A stretch of 64,000 bases of DNA from NCBI RefSeq assembly GCF_019923745.1, contig NZ_JAANOG010000001.1:186001-250000 (forward strand), read 5' to 3'. Numbering within the stretch: the first letter of the stretch is position 1; each line of letters begins with the position of its first letter. Made by a program: the position numbers and the translations under genes. The stretch is from Aquirufa aurantiipilula. Lineage in GTDB: Bacteria > Bacteroidota > Bacteroidia > Cytophagales > Spirosomataceae. Below, piece after piece: positions 25,832 to 34,872 of the stretch. Under the pieces are notes generated by a model, which did no database searches, was not told where the DNA came from, and was given only the letters and a program-made list of their open reading frames with translations.

Positions 25832-27115
25832 ATGCGCATTTTATTTAAGTCCGTTTTAATTTTAGATAGTACTTCCACATATTTTCAACAAAAAGTTGAT
25901 TTATTGGCAGAAAATGGAATTTGGAAGGAATTAGCTCCTTCAATTACTAGTTCTGTTGATACCCAAGTTGATTGTGAAAATTTGAGTTGGTATCCGTCTG
26001 TAATTGATCTTCGAGTGCATCATACTTTACCAGGAGGGGAATTTAAGGAAGATTGGAATTCCCTAAAATCAGCGGCAATTCGTGGTGGGGTTCTGGATAT
26101 GGCGCTTTTACCAACAGGTAATCCAGTGCCGCAACAAGCCGAAGCAATTCAATTTATTGCCAATCAAACAACCGAAGTTTCTTTTTATCCAATTGCCCCA
26201 TTAACATTGGATAACAAAGGAGAGAACTTTACCGATTTATACGATTTACATCAGGCAGGGGCGGAGTGGTTTAGTCACGGTGCTGGGTCATTACAGAATA
26301 CGGATTTGATGGTCAAATGTTTGCAATATCTTCAAACTTTACCTGTTACTTTAGTCACTAGACCCAATACGGAAGGTTTATCTCTGTATGGACAAATTCA
26401 TGAAGGACTTCAAAGTACCCTAATGGGTTTAAAGGGTATACCCGTTTTAGCTGAAACTTTATCCATCAAGCGAGACTTAGATTTATTGAGATATGTACAA
26501 AGCAACAGTTTTGGCAATGGAAATAAAGAATTTAAGCTTCATATTTCCTGCCTTTCTTGTCAGGAATCGGTAGATTTAATCCGTCAAGCAAAAAAAGAAG
26601 GTCTGCCCGTTTCAGCTGATGTGGCAATTCACCAATTGATATTCACAGAGTCAGATGTTTCAGACTTTGATACAAATAAGAAAGTGAATCCTCCGTTTAG
26701 AACTCAAGAAGATCAGGATGCACTTTGGAAGGGTCTTGTGGATGGAACCATTGATGCTATTGTATCAGATCACCATCCAGTAGAAGTGGAAATGAAGGAA
26801 ATCGAATTTGACCAGGCAAGTTTTGGCGTAGTTGGTTTAGAAACTTTGTTGCCAGCCCTTTTACAAGCTGCCAAACTAAGAAATATTCAGTCAGTGGATA
26901 CTTGGATTCATCATGGTCCAGCCAAATTGTTGGGTATAGATTCAGCCCAATTGGCTGTAGGAAACCCTTCTAAAGGTGTTTTGGTCGCCCTTAAGAATCA
27001 AGAATATGAGGCATCTCAAATTGTAAGTAAATCTAAAAATTCTGCATTTTTAAATCACACATTTGATCATCAGATAGTGGGCGTGTTAAACGGTACTTTT
27101 TATACCTCTTTTTAA
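25832..27115 (+). CDS. Dihydroorotase homologue lacking most metal ligands (PyrC'-like)
   Basis: A 427-residue amidohydrolase-fold protein clearly related to dihydroorotase (IDLRVHHTLPGGEFKED; NPPFRTQEDQDALWKGLVDG; SFGVVGLETLLPALL). The zinc-site residues are mostly replaced. The HxH motif reads R61-V-H63, the FTDDG loop reads FSHGAG (149-150), the next zinc histidine position is R177 (TRPNTEG), and the HxSTxES histidine is C240 (LHISCLSCQES). The substrate-binding LREPG arginine and MPNT asparagine are also changed (HTLPG, LPTG). D313 of the catalytic SDH motif remains. It is therefore probably not a dihydroorotase; known inactive PyrC' proteins serve as partners of aspartate transcarbamoylase. 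It begins just after the gcvH terminator and is 1 bp from the next gene. Confidence 0.8.
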   Translation: MRILFKSVLILDSTSTYFQQKVDLLAENGIWKELAPSITSSVDTQVDCENLSWYPSVIDLRVHHTLPGGEFKEDWNSLKSAAIRGGVLDMALLPTGNPVPQQAEAIQFIANQTTEVSFYPIAPLTLDNKGENFTDLYDLHQAGAEWFSHGAGSLQNTDLMVKCLQYLQTLPVTLVTRPNTEGLSLYGQIHEGLQSTLMGLKGIPVLAETLSIKRDLDLLRYVQSNSFGNGNKEFKLHISCLSCQESVDLIRQAKKEGLPVSADVAIHQLIFTESDVSDFDTNKKVNPPFRTQEDQDALWKGLVDGTIDAIVSDHHPVEVEMKEIEFDQASFGVVGLETLLPALLQAAKLRNIQSVDTWIHHGPAKLLGIDSAQLAVGNPSKGVLVALKNQEYEASQIVSKSKNSAFLNHTFDHQIVGVLNGTFYTSF

Positions 27116-27116
27116 T

Positions 27117-27638
27117 ATGTTTTTACACCTAAAACGACTACCCGAATTACTTGTAGTGGCTTTACTTGCTTTGGGATTGATCCTCGTTTATTGCTATATT
27201 TTAGATCAAAACGGTATTATTCCAATTGGAGGTAAAAAGGCTCCTAGCTATGTGATTGTCTTATTTTTTCAATGGTTTTTAGTTCAAAAAGGTGTGAAAC
27301 ATAGGGGGAATCAATCCATACATTTTTTGCATTTATTTGTATATCAATATGCCTTTGTCATCATCGTTGGTATATTAAGTTTTAGTTTTTTTCATTGGTT
27401 TTTTCAATCAAGTGCTGGTTTAGATTTATTAAATGAATATATTCGATTAAACTTGTTGGAACTATCTCAATATCAAAAGGTTATAGTTCAGCAGGAAGGT
27501 CAAAATTATTACTTAGAATTGAAAAATAGTATTTCTCAGATTAATGCTTTTAGCATTGCCAAAGATGACTTTTTTCAAAAAATAGCTTTATCTTTTTTAC
27601 CCAATCTACTTATTTCATTATACTACAAACGTTCTTAA
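27117..27638 (+). CDS. Four-helix membrane protein, possibly DUF4199-like
   Basis: A 173-residue integral membrane protein. Four hydrophobic segments are visible at about residues 10-32, 42-58, 70-98 and 150-170, with a polar stretch of about 45 residues between the last two. This topology equals that of the DUF4199 protein encoded next to it, but I see no strong sequence signature, so relatedness is a guess. It lies 1 bp after the dihydroorotase homologue and 4 bp before the DUF4199 gene, so all are probably cotranscribed. Function unknown. Confidence 0.6.
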   Translation: MFLHLKRLPELLVVALLALGLILVYCYILDQNGIIPIGGKKAPSYVIVLFFQWFLVQKGVKHRGNQSIHFLHLFVYQYAFVIIVGILSFSFFHWFFQSSAGLDLLNEYIRLNLLELSQYQKVIVQQEGQNYYLELKNSISQINAFSIAKDDFFQKIALSFLPNLLISLYYKRS

Positions 27639-27642
27639 ATCT

Positions 27643-28188
27643 ATGGAAAATCAATCCGAATCTACCCCTTCATCGTCCCTAATAGCTTTAAAATGGGGAT
27701 TAATTGGAGGGACACTAAGCTTTTTATTTACTTTATTAACCAAGTACACTGGATTAGAAGATCAATTTTCTGAGTCACTTGGGTGGATTACTTTTTTAGC
27801 CACTTTAGTTATTGATACATCTATTCTATTTCTTACTCTGAAAGAATTTAGAGAGCAAAATGGTGGTTTTTTAGGATATAGCCAAGGTTTAGGTGTTTCT
27901 AGTTTATTGGGTGCAATTTGGGGCTTGGTTTCTGGCGCCTACAATTATATTTATTTGAATTTCATTGACCCAACCGTCCTTCAAAAACAATTGGATATTG
28001 CACGTGAAAAGATGGAGGAGCAAGGCTTAAGTGAAAGTCAAATCTCAGAAGCCATGAAAGTTTCCTCCATGATGATGGGGCCTGGTGTACAATTTGTTTT
28101 GATCGTTTTGATGTCGACCTTATTCTTATTTTTATTAGGCTTAATTGTTTCAGCTATTTTAAAGAAGGAAAAACCATTTTTTGAGTAA
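27643..28188 (+). CDS. DUF4199 domain membrane protein
   Basis: A 181-residue membrane protein with the family pattern: helix 1 (LKWGLIGGTLSFLFTLLT), helix 2 (ITFLATLVIDTSILFLTL), the conserved FREQNGGFLGYSQGLGVS turn leading into helix 3, a soluble loop with an amphipathic helix (IAREKMEEQGLSESQISEAM), and helix 4 near the C-terminus. DUF4199 is a Bacteroidota family without a known function. It is packed between a similar small membrane protein and the gldF-like permease, suggesting a role at the inner membrane. Confidence 0.8.
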   Translation: MENQSESTPSSSLIALKWGLIGGTLSFLFTLLTKYTGLEDQFSESLGWITFLATLVIDTSILFLTLKEFREQNGGFLGYSQGLGVSSLLGAIWGLVSGAYNYIYLNFIDPTVLQKQLDIAREKMEEQGLSESQISEAMKVSSMMMGPGVQFVLIVLMSTLFLFLLGLIVSAILKKEKPFFE

Positions 28189-28194
28189 AAATTT

Positions 28195-28920
28195 ATGTGG
28201 GCAATAGTTCAAAAAGAATACCATTCATTTTTCAGTTCCTTTATAGGCCTTGGGCTCATGTTAGCTTTTTATATGCTAACTGGTCTGTATACTTGGGTAT
28301 TTGAAGGAAATGTCTTGGATTTTGGATTTGCTGAATTGAGTGTTTTTTTTGAATTAGCCCCCTGGTTTTTCTTATTCTTTATTCCAGCTTTGAGTATGCG
28401 TTTGTTTTCCGAAGAATATGCATTGAAAACTTATGACTTACTTCGTTCATTGCCTGTTTCTGATTGGGATATCTTGATGGGGAAAGTAATTGGCACCTTT
28501 GCAGTGGTTCTTACTTCATTAGTGCCAACTCTCTTTTTTGTGTATTCTTTGAGTAGTTTAGGAAGTCCTGTGGCAAACTATGATTCAACGTTGATTCTGG
28601 GAGGCTATATTTCCATTTGCTTACTCGGATTAGCCTTTGTGTGTTTAAGTGCTTTAGCTTCTTCTTTAACCAATAAACAGGCCTTAGCTTTTGTTTTAGG
28701 TGTTGCTTTCAATTTTGTTTTTTGGCAAGGTCCTCAAGAATTAGCTTTAATTCCTTTCTTTGCTAGTCTTGATGTTGACTTATATAGCCTCAATTTTCAT
28801 TACAGGAATATTTCGAAAGGAGTGCTTGGATTAGCTGATATAGCCTATTTTGCTGGTTTTAATTTAGTGGTATTAGGTCTTTTATTATTTCGTTTAAAAC
28901 GAAATTTATTTAAAATCTAA
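28195..28920 (+). CDS. gldF: GldF-like ABC transporter permease
   Basis: A 241-residue ABC-2 type permease with six predicted helices and the family opening WAIVQKEYHSFFSSFIG, then LRLFSEEY-like SMRLFSEEYALKTYDLLRSLP. Length and motifs match GldF, which with GldG and the ATPase GldA forms a transporter needed for gliding in Flavobacterium johnsoniae. GldG, which normally follows directly, is absent: the gene ends in a 15-bp overlap with a convergent ABC ATPase gene. It may function with a GldG elsewhere or be a GldF-type permease with another role; many non-gliding Bacteroidota keep it. Confidence 0.75.
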   Translation: MWAIVQKEYHSFFSSFIGLGLMLAFYMLTGLYTWVFEGNVLDFGFAELSVFFELAPWFFLFFIPALSMRLFSEEYALKTYDLLRSLPVSDWDILMGKVIGTFAVVLTSLVPTLFFVYSLSSLGSPVANYDSTLILGGYISICLLGLAFVCLSALASSLTNKQALAFVLGVAFNFVFWQGPQELALIPFFASLDVDLYSLNFHYRNISKGVLGLADIAYFAGFNLVVLGLLLFRLKRNLFKI

Positions 28921-29523
28921 TATCGATATACGATGTTGACATAAATCAATTTCAGCAGCTTCGTTTGAAGCAATGATGATCAATCGATTACTTTGTTCCT
29001 TGATTTTTTGATAAAACCAATTCTTAGCTTTTTCATCTAAATTAGTCGTAGGCTCGTCTAAGAATAGACAAGGTTTTTCAGACAAAAGCGCTAAGCCCAA
29101 TTTTATTTTTTGTCGCATGCCTGAAGAGTAGTTCTTGATGAACTTTGATTTATCAGGTTGTAATTCGATGTATTCCTGAAAATTTTGCAGGTTTAATTGA
29201 TTCGGTAAAGCTTTTAATTGAATCAGAAAGTTCAGAAGTTCGGATAAGGTAAATTCCTCAATTAATTCCACGTATGGAGCTGCATAAGCAACTAAGGAAT
29301 GACATTGATCGGATTCAATGCGAGTCGATTCACCTTGAAGAAATTGTACTTGTCCTTTGGTGGGTAGCGAGTATTGCGCTAAAATACGAAGCAGAGTGGA
29401 TTTTCCTGAACCATTGGGGCCAGTTAAAGCATAGGATTGTCCAGATTCAAATAGATAAGAGAAGGAGCGAACCACCCATTCTTGACGGAATTTTTTTTCA
29501 ACATGTTCGGCAAGAATTTTCAT
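28906..29523 (-). CDS. Small ABC transporter ATP-binding protein
   Basis: A 205-residue ATPase subunit with Walker A (TGPNGSGKSTLLRIL), a degenerate signature (NYSSGMRQKIKLGLAL) and Walker B (PCLFLDEPTTNLD), followed by a H-loop position replaced by SNE (IIIASNEAAEID). It resembles CcmA/ABC-2 type ATPases and is shorter than GldA (about 300). Its start is 11 bp from the end of lpxA on the same strand, so it is cotranscribed with the lipid A genes. Its 3' end overlaps gldF by 15 bp. Its permease partner is not obvious; the convergent GldF is a candidate only by proximity. Confidence 0.82.
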   Translation of the reverse strand: MKILAEHVEKKFRQEWVVRSFSYLFESGQSYALTGPNGSGKSTLLRILAQYSLPTKGQVQFLQGESTRIESDQCHSLVAYAAPYVELIEEFTLSELLNFLIQLKALPNQLNLQNFQEYIELQPDKSKFIKNYSSGMRQKIKLGLALLSEKPCLFLDEPTTNLDEKAKNWFYQKIKEQSNRLIIIASNEAAEIDLCQHRISILDFK

Positions 29524-29534
29524 GAATTGATGGC

Positions 29535-30305
29535 TTATCCTTTCATGATTCCGCGTTCTGAGCTGCGAATAAAAGAAAGTATCTCATCTCTTTCTGAAGA
29601 TGGGCTTATTTGTTCCTCTATTTCACTTAAGGCTGTTTGAATATTCAAGCCTTTTTGATACACATATCGATATATTTCTTGAATATCAGCGATTTGTTCA
29701 TCAGAAAAATTTCTTCTGCGTAAACCAACGGAATTAATACCAGCGTAAGTCAGCGGTTCTCTACCAGATTTGGTGTAAGGAGGTACATCTTTACGCACGA
29801 GTGAACCACCCGAAATCATGACGTGCTTTCCGATACTTGCAAATTGATGTATGGCTGTTGATCCGCCAATAATGGCATATTCTCCAACAGTTACGTGTCC
29901 TGCCATTTGTACAGAATTGGCCAAAATACAATTATCAGCAATTTGGCAATCATGCGCTATGTGTACATATGCCATGATTAGGCAATTTTTACCAACTACA
30001 GTACGGTCTTTATCTACCGTTCCACGGTTTATGGTGACACATTCACGGATAGTGGTATTATCTCCTATTTCTGCTGTGGTTTTTTCACCACCAAATTTTA
30101 AATCTTGGGGGATGGCAGAAATTACAGCTCCAGGAAAAATACGTACATTTTTTCCAATTCGAGCACCAGGAAAAATAGTAACATTGGACCCAATCCATGT
30201 TCCATCACCGATTTCCACATCTCCGTGTATCATGGTAAATGGATCAATTGTCACATTTTGGCCAATTTTTGCGGATGGATCTATATGTGTAAGCGGATAT
30301 GTCAT
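29535..30305 (-). CDS. lpxA: UDP-N-acetylglucosamine acyltransferase
   Basis: A 256-residue left-handed beta-helix enzyme that adds the first hydroxy-acyl chain to UDP-GlcNAc in lipid A synthesis. Hexapeptide repeats run from residue 8 to about 185 (IDPSAKIGQNVTIDPF onward). The catalytic histidine lies in AYVHIAHDCQIADN and the C-terminal helical domain begins at GINSVGLRRRNFSDEQI. Length is normal. It lies 8 bp after lpxC/fabZ in the lpxD-lpxC/fabZ-lpxA order typical of the phylum. Confidence 0.96.
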   Translation of the reverse strand: MTYPLTHIDPSAKIGQNVTIDPFTMIHGDVEIGDGTWIGSNVTIFPGARIGKNVRIFPGAVISAIPQDLKFGGEKTTAEIGDNTTIRECVTINRGTVDKDRTVVGKNCLIMAYVHIAHDCQIADNCILANSVQMAGHVTVGEYAIIGGSTAIHQFASIGKHVMISGGSLVRKDVPPYTKSGREPLTYAGINSVGLRRRNFSDEQIADIQEIYRYVYQKGLNIQTALSEIEEQISPSSERDEILSFIRSSERGIMKG

Positions 30306-30313
30306 GGGTACAA

Positions 30314-31708
30314 TTATGATTTTCTAACTAAACTAGCGGTCATTTCAGCTTCGCAAACAACTTGTCCAGCTACATAAGCCTTTCCTGTCATTTTAGCTAT
30401 TCCTCTTCTAATCGGAGATATTAATTCACATCGAAAGATAACAGTATCTCCAGGAATTACACTTTTTCTGAAGCGACAATTTTCAATACCAACTAAATAA
30501 GGCCAATAGTTTTCTGGATCAGGTACTGAGCTTAGTACCAAAATTCCACCTGTTTGAGCCATAGCTTCTACTTGCATAACACCAGGCATAACCGGGTTGT
30601 TAGGAAAATGGCCCATAAAATAGCTTTCATTCATGGTAACATTTTTGATACCCACTACACTATTCTCATCCAAATAAGTGATTTTATCAATCATTTGGAA
30701 TGGATAACGGTGAGGTAATAACTCATAAATACGTTCGTGAGAACAAATTGGAGGTTGCTTAGGGTCGTAAACAGGAACTTTGTTTTTCTCTGTTTCTAAC
30801 ATCAACTTCTTGATCTTTTTGGCCAATTCTACATTGGAAGCATGTCCTGGTCTAGAAGCTAAAATTTGCGCTTTTATAGGTCTGCCTACTAAGGCTAAAT
30901 CTCCCATGACATCCAATAATTTATGGCGAGCCATTTCATTATTGTAATGTAAGTTGGTATTGTTTAAAATACCTACTTCCTTGGATATACTTACTTTAGG
31001 TTTACCCAACACTTCGGATAAATGAGATAATTCTTTTTCAGAATAATCGCGGTCTGCAATCACGATTGCATTACTTAAATCTCCTCCTTGAATTAAACCA
31101 GCTTTATAAAGAACTTCTAACTCATGCACAAAACAAAATGTTCTGCACATGGCAAATTGCTCTTTAAATTGAGATACGTGAGTTAAATTGGCATGTTGGC
31201 TGGATAGGAATTTGGAATTATAATCCACCATAACAGCTATTCGGTAATCATTTAATGGGAGGGCTGCTAATTCAATACCTTTATCTAAATCTTTGAATCT
31301 GATTTCTTCAGGAAGTTCAAAGAATTTGCGATGAGCCTCTTGTTCCAGAGGAATAGCTTCTTCTAATGCCTCTACAAATTTGATGGAACTACCATCCATG
31401 ATAGGAGGTTCTGGACCATCTAGTTGAATTAAGATATTATCTATCTCCATACCCACCATCGCAGCTAACACGTGCTCGACAGTGTTGATACGAGCACCAT
31501 TATGCTCTATGGTAGTGCCTCTAGAAGTATCTACAACATAATCAACATCAGCATCTGCAATGGGTTGATCAGGTAAATCAGTACGTTGAAACTTGATCCC
31601 GTGATTGGCTGGTGCTGGTAAAAAAGTCATAGTGGCTGTTACGCCAGTATGAAGACCCACTCCGCTTAGAGTGACTGATTTACTAATGGTGTGTTGCTTA
31701 TTGTTCAT
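30314..31708 (-). CDS. lpxC/fabZ: Bifunctional LpxC deacetylase / FabZ dehydratase
   Basis: A 464-residue fusion. Residues 1 to about 300 are LpxC, the zinc deacetylase committing to lipid A (zinc ligands in INTVEHVLAAM and HKLLDVMGDLALVG). The rest is FabZ, the hydroxyacyl-ACP dehydratase of fatty-acid synthesis (LLPHRYPFQMIDKI with the catalytic His, GHFPNNPVMPGVMQVEAMAQ with the catalytic Glu). The fusion is characteristic of Bacteroidota and links the two pathways that compete for hydroxyacyl-ACP. It lies between lpxD (17 bp upstream) and lpxA (8 bp downstream). Confidence 0.96.
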   Translation of the reverse strand: MNNKQHTISKSVTLSGVGLHTGVTATMTFLPAPANHGIKFQRTDLPDQPIADADVDYVVDTSRGTTIEHNGARINTVEHVLAAMVGMEIDNILIQLDGPEPPIMDGSSIKFVEALEEAIPLEQEAHRKFFELPEEIRFKDLDKGIELAALPLNDYRIAVMVDYNSKFLSSQHANLTHVSQFKEQFAMCRTFCFVHELEVLYKAGLIQGGDLSNAIVIADRDYSEKELSHLSEVLGKPKVSISKEVGILNNTNLHYNNEMARHKLLDVMGDLALVGRPIKAQILASRPGHASNVELAKKIKKLMLETEKNKVPVYDPKQPPICSHERIYELLPHRYPFQMIDKITYLDENSVVGIKNVTMNESYFMGHFPNNPVMPGVMQVEAMAQTGGILVLSSVPDPENYWPYLVGIENCRFRKSVIPGDTVIFRCELISPIRRGIAKMTGKAYVAGQVVCEAEMTASLVRKS

Positions 31709-31725
31709 ACGAATCTAATGTCCAT

Positions 31726-32748
31726 TTACTCAACTTTCATTGTTTGATTGATTTTTTCAAACAAGTCAGGTAATTGACGAATAAGTGCATTTCTTTTTAA
31801 ATAATCTACATTAGGGGACGCTGGTGTGCCTCCAAGTGTTTGTCCAGGTGTTTTAACTGTTTTCGTAACTCCTGATTGAGCTGTAACAATGGTGTGGGAG
31901 GCAATACTAATATGTCCTGCTACGCCAACTTGACCACCAATTAAACAATGATCTCCAATTTTAGTGGATCCTGAAACACCCACTTGGGCGGCTATGGCCG
32001 TATTTTGGCCTACCTCAACATTGTGAGCGATTTGTACTAAATTGTCTATTTTAGAGCCTTTCCCAATCTTGGTGGATCCCATGGTGGCACGATCAATGGT
32101 GGTATTGGCGCCAATACTTACGTGGTCTTCAATTACTACATTTCCTAATTGAGGAATACTAGTAAATGTGCCATCTGGCTGAGGAGCAAAGCCAAAGCCA
32201 TCTGATCCAATTACCGCATTGGCGTGTATGATGCAGTTGTTTCCGATTTTGGTGTCAGCATAAAGAATTACACCCGGATAAATGAGACAGTTTTCGCCGA
32301 TTTCGACGTTTACGCCAATACTTACATTATTCATAATTCGGCTTCCCGAACCAATTTTGGCATTGCGATTGATGCTAGTAAAAGTGCCAATAAATAGATT
32401 TTCACCTAAGGTAGCACTTGAATCAATGAAAGAAGGTTGTTGTATTCCTGTTTCGTTGGATGCCATCATTTCCTGGTATTTTTGTAATAATACAGTAAAT
32501 GATAGATAGGGGTTAGCCACACGAATTAAGGTAGCTAATGGTTTCTTTTTGAGTATTTGATCTTTTGAAATGATAATGGCTGTGGCCTTAGAATCATACA
32601 AAAATGCCTCGTATTTGGGATTGGCTAAAAATGATATGGTACCTGCTTTGCCTTCTTCTATTTTACTGAAATCTGAAATAATATCAGCTCCATTCCCATC
32701 TACTGTTCCATGAATTAGTCCGGCAATTTGATCAACAGTAAATTTCAT
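31726..32748 (-). CDS. lpxD: UDP-3-O-acyl-glucosamine N-acyltransferase
   Basis: A 340-residue enzyme adding the second hydroxy-acyl chain in lipid A synthesis. It has the N-terminal uridine-binding domain ([20 protein letters not shown]) and a long left-handed beta-helix of hexapeptide repeats from about 105 to 300 with the catalytic histidine in [14 protein letters not shown]. The C-terminal helix ([17 protein letters not shown]) is typical. It heads the lpxD-lpxC/fabZ-lpxA block and may have its own promoter in the end of the HD gene. Confidence 0.95.
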   Translation of the reverse strand: MKFTVDQIAGLIHGTVDGNGADIISDFSKIEEGKAGTISFLANPKYEAFLYDSKATAIIISKDQILKKKPLATLIRVANPYLSFTVLLQKYQEMMASNETGIQQPSFIDSSATLGENLFIGTFTSINRNAKIGSGSRIMNNVSIGVNVEIGENCLIYPGVILYADTKIGNNCIIHANAVIGSDGFGFAPQPDGTFTSIPQLGNVVIEDHVSIGANTTIDRATMGSTKIGKGSKIDNLVQIAHNVEVGQNTAIAAQVGVSGSTKIGDHCLIGGQVGVAGHISIASHTIVTAQSGVTKTVKTPGQTLGGTPASPNVDYLKRNALIRQLPDLFEKINQTMKVE

Positions 32749-32794
32749 GCAGGGATGAATTGATTTTCAGGTAATAATGGAATTAGGTACGCAA

Positions 32795-34039
32795 TCAACG
32801 TAATTCGCCTTGCAAATATACGCTCTTTGGGCAACAAAAATAGTATTTTTTTACAATCTTACTCAATGCTTGGATGGTCGGTAAGTCAGATGCTTCAAGT
32901 AACTCGACAACCTGACCTTGTTTATCGACCATTTTGATGGTATTGTCTCCTTGAATGTAGGCTGCATTACTCGTGGAGCCATCCACCACAAAATATCCGA
33001 CTTCGTCTGCACTGATGCCTAATGTTTTTTGAATCATTTGTTCAATTTCCAATTTTTTAGTTCTTGGAATAGGTTGACTTCCTAGTTTACAAGTAAATAA
33101 TTTTCTAGTTAAGAATTGCTGACAAAGGTTTTTTAAGATAATGTCTTCTGCTGATTTCCAGCTTTTTATAGCTGCCCATACATCATGGTCATCCAAATCA
33201 GTAAAGGCCACTAGGAGAGATTCTCTCATTGAAAATTCTTCCCAAGTATAGATTTTACTTAAAAAGGTAAATAAGGGTGTAGAGCAATCTAATTGTACTC
33301 CAGAATTAATCAAATATTTAGCTCGTCGTAATATTTGTATCAACATGCTTTCTGCTGCAATGGCCGTTTTGTGTAAATAAACTTGCCAATACATGAGTCT
33401 TCTAGCCATTAAGAAGTTCTCTATTGAATATATTCCCTTTTCTTCCAAAACGAGCCTTTCATTGACTAAATCCAGCATGGATAATAATCTTTCTGAACCG
33501 ATGAAGCCTTCTCTTACTCCTGTATAAAAGGAATCACGACTTAAATAATCCAAGCGATCGACATCCAATTGACTCGAAATCAATTGATGAAAGAAGGGAC
33601 GGTGATATTTATCAGAAAACATTTGAATAGCTAAATCGAGCTTACCATCGAAATGTTTATTTAGGGTAGCCATTAATAATTGAGAAATAGCCTCATGATG
33701 GACATTTTCTAATAAGGTATATTCCAAGACATGCGAAAATGGTCCATGGCCGATGTCGTGCAATAAAATAGCTATTTCAGCAGCTTCTCTTTCTTCATCT
33801 GAAATAGGATAACCTTTAGCTTGTAAATTATTTAAAGCTTGGTCCATTAAATGCATGGCTCCCAAAGCATGATGAAATCGTGTATGATGTGCTCCAGGAT
33901 AAACAAATTCGGCTAATCCTAATTGTTTAATGCGTTTTAATCGCTGGAAATATGGATGATCAATGAGTTTTAAAATGAATGGATTATTGATTTTGATGAA
34001 TCCATAAATCGGGTCATTGATAATTTTAGTAGGGTACAT
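32795..34039 (-). CDS. HD-domain phosphohydrolase (dGTPase-like)
   Basis: A 414-residue HD-superfamily protein. Metal-binding motifs are visible: H in TRFHHALGAMHLMDQ, the HD pair in ILLHDIGHGPFSHVLE, and a later D in QLDVDRLDYLSRDSFY. This arrangement matches the dGTPase/SAMHD1-like group common in Bacteroidota, which may hydrolyse dNTPs or related nucleotides; the substrate is not determined. It is encoded 3 bp after the DUF1003 gene and 46 bp before lpxD on the same strand. Confidence 0.88.
   Translation of the reverse strand: MYPTKIINDPIYGFIKINNPFILKLIDHPYFQRLKRIKQLGLAEFVYPGAHHTRFHHALGAMHLMDQALNNLQAKGYPISDEEREAAEIAILLHDIGHGPFSHVLEYTLLENVHHEAISQLLMATLNKHFDGKLDLAIQMFSDKYHRPFFHQLISSQLDVDRLDYLSRDSFYTGVREGFIGSERLLSMLDLVNERLVLEEKGIYSIENFLMARRLMYWQVYLHKTAIAAESMLIQILRRAKYLINSGVQLDCSTPLFTFLSKIYTWEEFSMRESLLVAFTDLDDHDVWAAIKSWKSAEDIILKNLCQQFLTRKLFTCKLGSQPIPRTKKLEIEQMIQKTLGISADEVGYFVVDGSTSNAAYIQGDNTIKMVDKQGQVVELLEASDLPTIQALSKIVKKYYFCCPKSVYLQGELR
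32813..32820 (-). promoter_or_regulatory. Possible -7 box upstream of lpxD
   Basis: On the minus strand this reads TATATTTG, a perfect TAnnTTTG, 65 bp before lpxD and inside the last codons of the HD gene. No matching -33 box is seen. It could start an lpxD transcript separate from the HD gene. Confidence 0.3.
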
Positions 34040-34042
34040 AGT

Positions 34043-34756
34043 TTAGCGGACTTTCTTATCTTTTACCAAATTGGTTATTTCATTGAGCATCTCAACTTGG
34101 ATATTTTGTATTTCTAGTAATTCTTGTTGTTGGTGGGTCATTAAATGATCTATTTTTTCATTCAATAACCTGATTTCCAATTCAGACTTTAAATTGATTA
34201 AATAATCTTTTTTTGATCTTTCTCTGTCTCTTTCTTCTTGTCTATTTTGGCTCATCATAATCACAGGTGCTTGCAAAGAGGCTATGCAGGATAAGATAAG
34301 ATTTAATAGAATAAAAGGGTAGGGATCAAAACCTTTGTTGAGAAACCAATATACATTGGCCAAGATCCAAAGGGCTAAAAATACAAAGAAGGAAATGATA
34401 AAACGCCAACTTCCACCAAATGAAGCTACTTTATCTGCAATTTTTTGACCCATGGTTAAATCACCAAAGTCCTCCATATCCACCGCTTGAGTAATCAATC
34501 GATGATCTGCTTCATTTTTTAATACTACTTGTTCTAATGCTGTTAAATCTCCTGTTTCTTTTTTTAGAAAATCAGACAAATAAATTTGTCGAAATATATT
34601 TAATTCTGTTAAAGCTAAATTACTCTCAGATTTAAAATTCGGATAATCCCTTTGTATTAATTGCAAGATTCCCTCTTGAATATTACTCCCATTGACCATC
34701 TCAGCGATGGGGTAAATTTTCATGGATAAGTCGCTAATGAAAGTTTTCGTTTTCAT
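34043..34756 (-). CDS. DUF1003 membrane protein
   Basis: A 237-residue protein with the DUF1003 core: GQKIADKVASFGGSWRFI, two membrane helices (IISFFVFLALWILANVYWFL and PYPFILLNLILSCIASLQAP), the MSQNRQEERDR turn, and a C-terminal coiled-coil helix (LEIRLLNEKIDHLMTHQQQE). The first 90 residues are soluble. Function is unknown. It is cotranscribed with the HD gene. Transcription runs away from the tRNA. Confidence 0.85.
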   Translation of the reverse strand: MKTKTFISDLSMKIYPIAEMVNGSNIQEGILQLIQRDYPNFKSESNLALTELNIFRQIYLSDFLKKETGDLTALEQVVLKNEADHRLITQAVDMEDFGDLTMGQKIADKVASFGGSWRFIISFFVFLALWILANVYWFLNKGFDPYPFILLNLILSCIASLQAPVIMMSQNRQEERDRERSKKDYLINLKSELEIRLLNEKIDHLMTHQQQELLEIQNIQVEMLNEITNLVKDKKVR

Positions 34757-34816
34757 TTTTTTGATTTGGAAGTCAAAAGCTAGATTAAACCTTAAATTAT
34801 AAATTTATAAAGGAAA

Positions 34817-34848
34817 TTAGTTAAAAAGCTCTTGATTATTTAATTTTG
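34817..34848 (+). promoter_or_regulatory. Likely promoter of the tRNA gene
   Basis: A perfect -7 box TAATTTTG (34841-34848) with a weak -33 match TTAG (34817-34820) 20 bp upstream. The start would be near 34854, about 20 nt before the tRNA. Confidence 0.45.
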
Positions 34849-34872
34849 CAGCTCGTTGAAGCAATTCAATGC

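Noticed and set aside
29600-32700. Apparent periodic repeats in lpxA and lpxD
   Set aside because: These are the hexapeptide repeats of left-handed beta-helix proteins, not DNA repeats.
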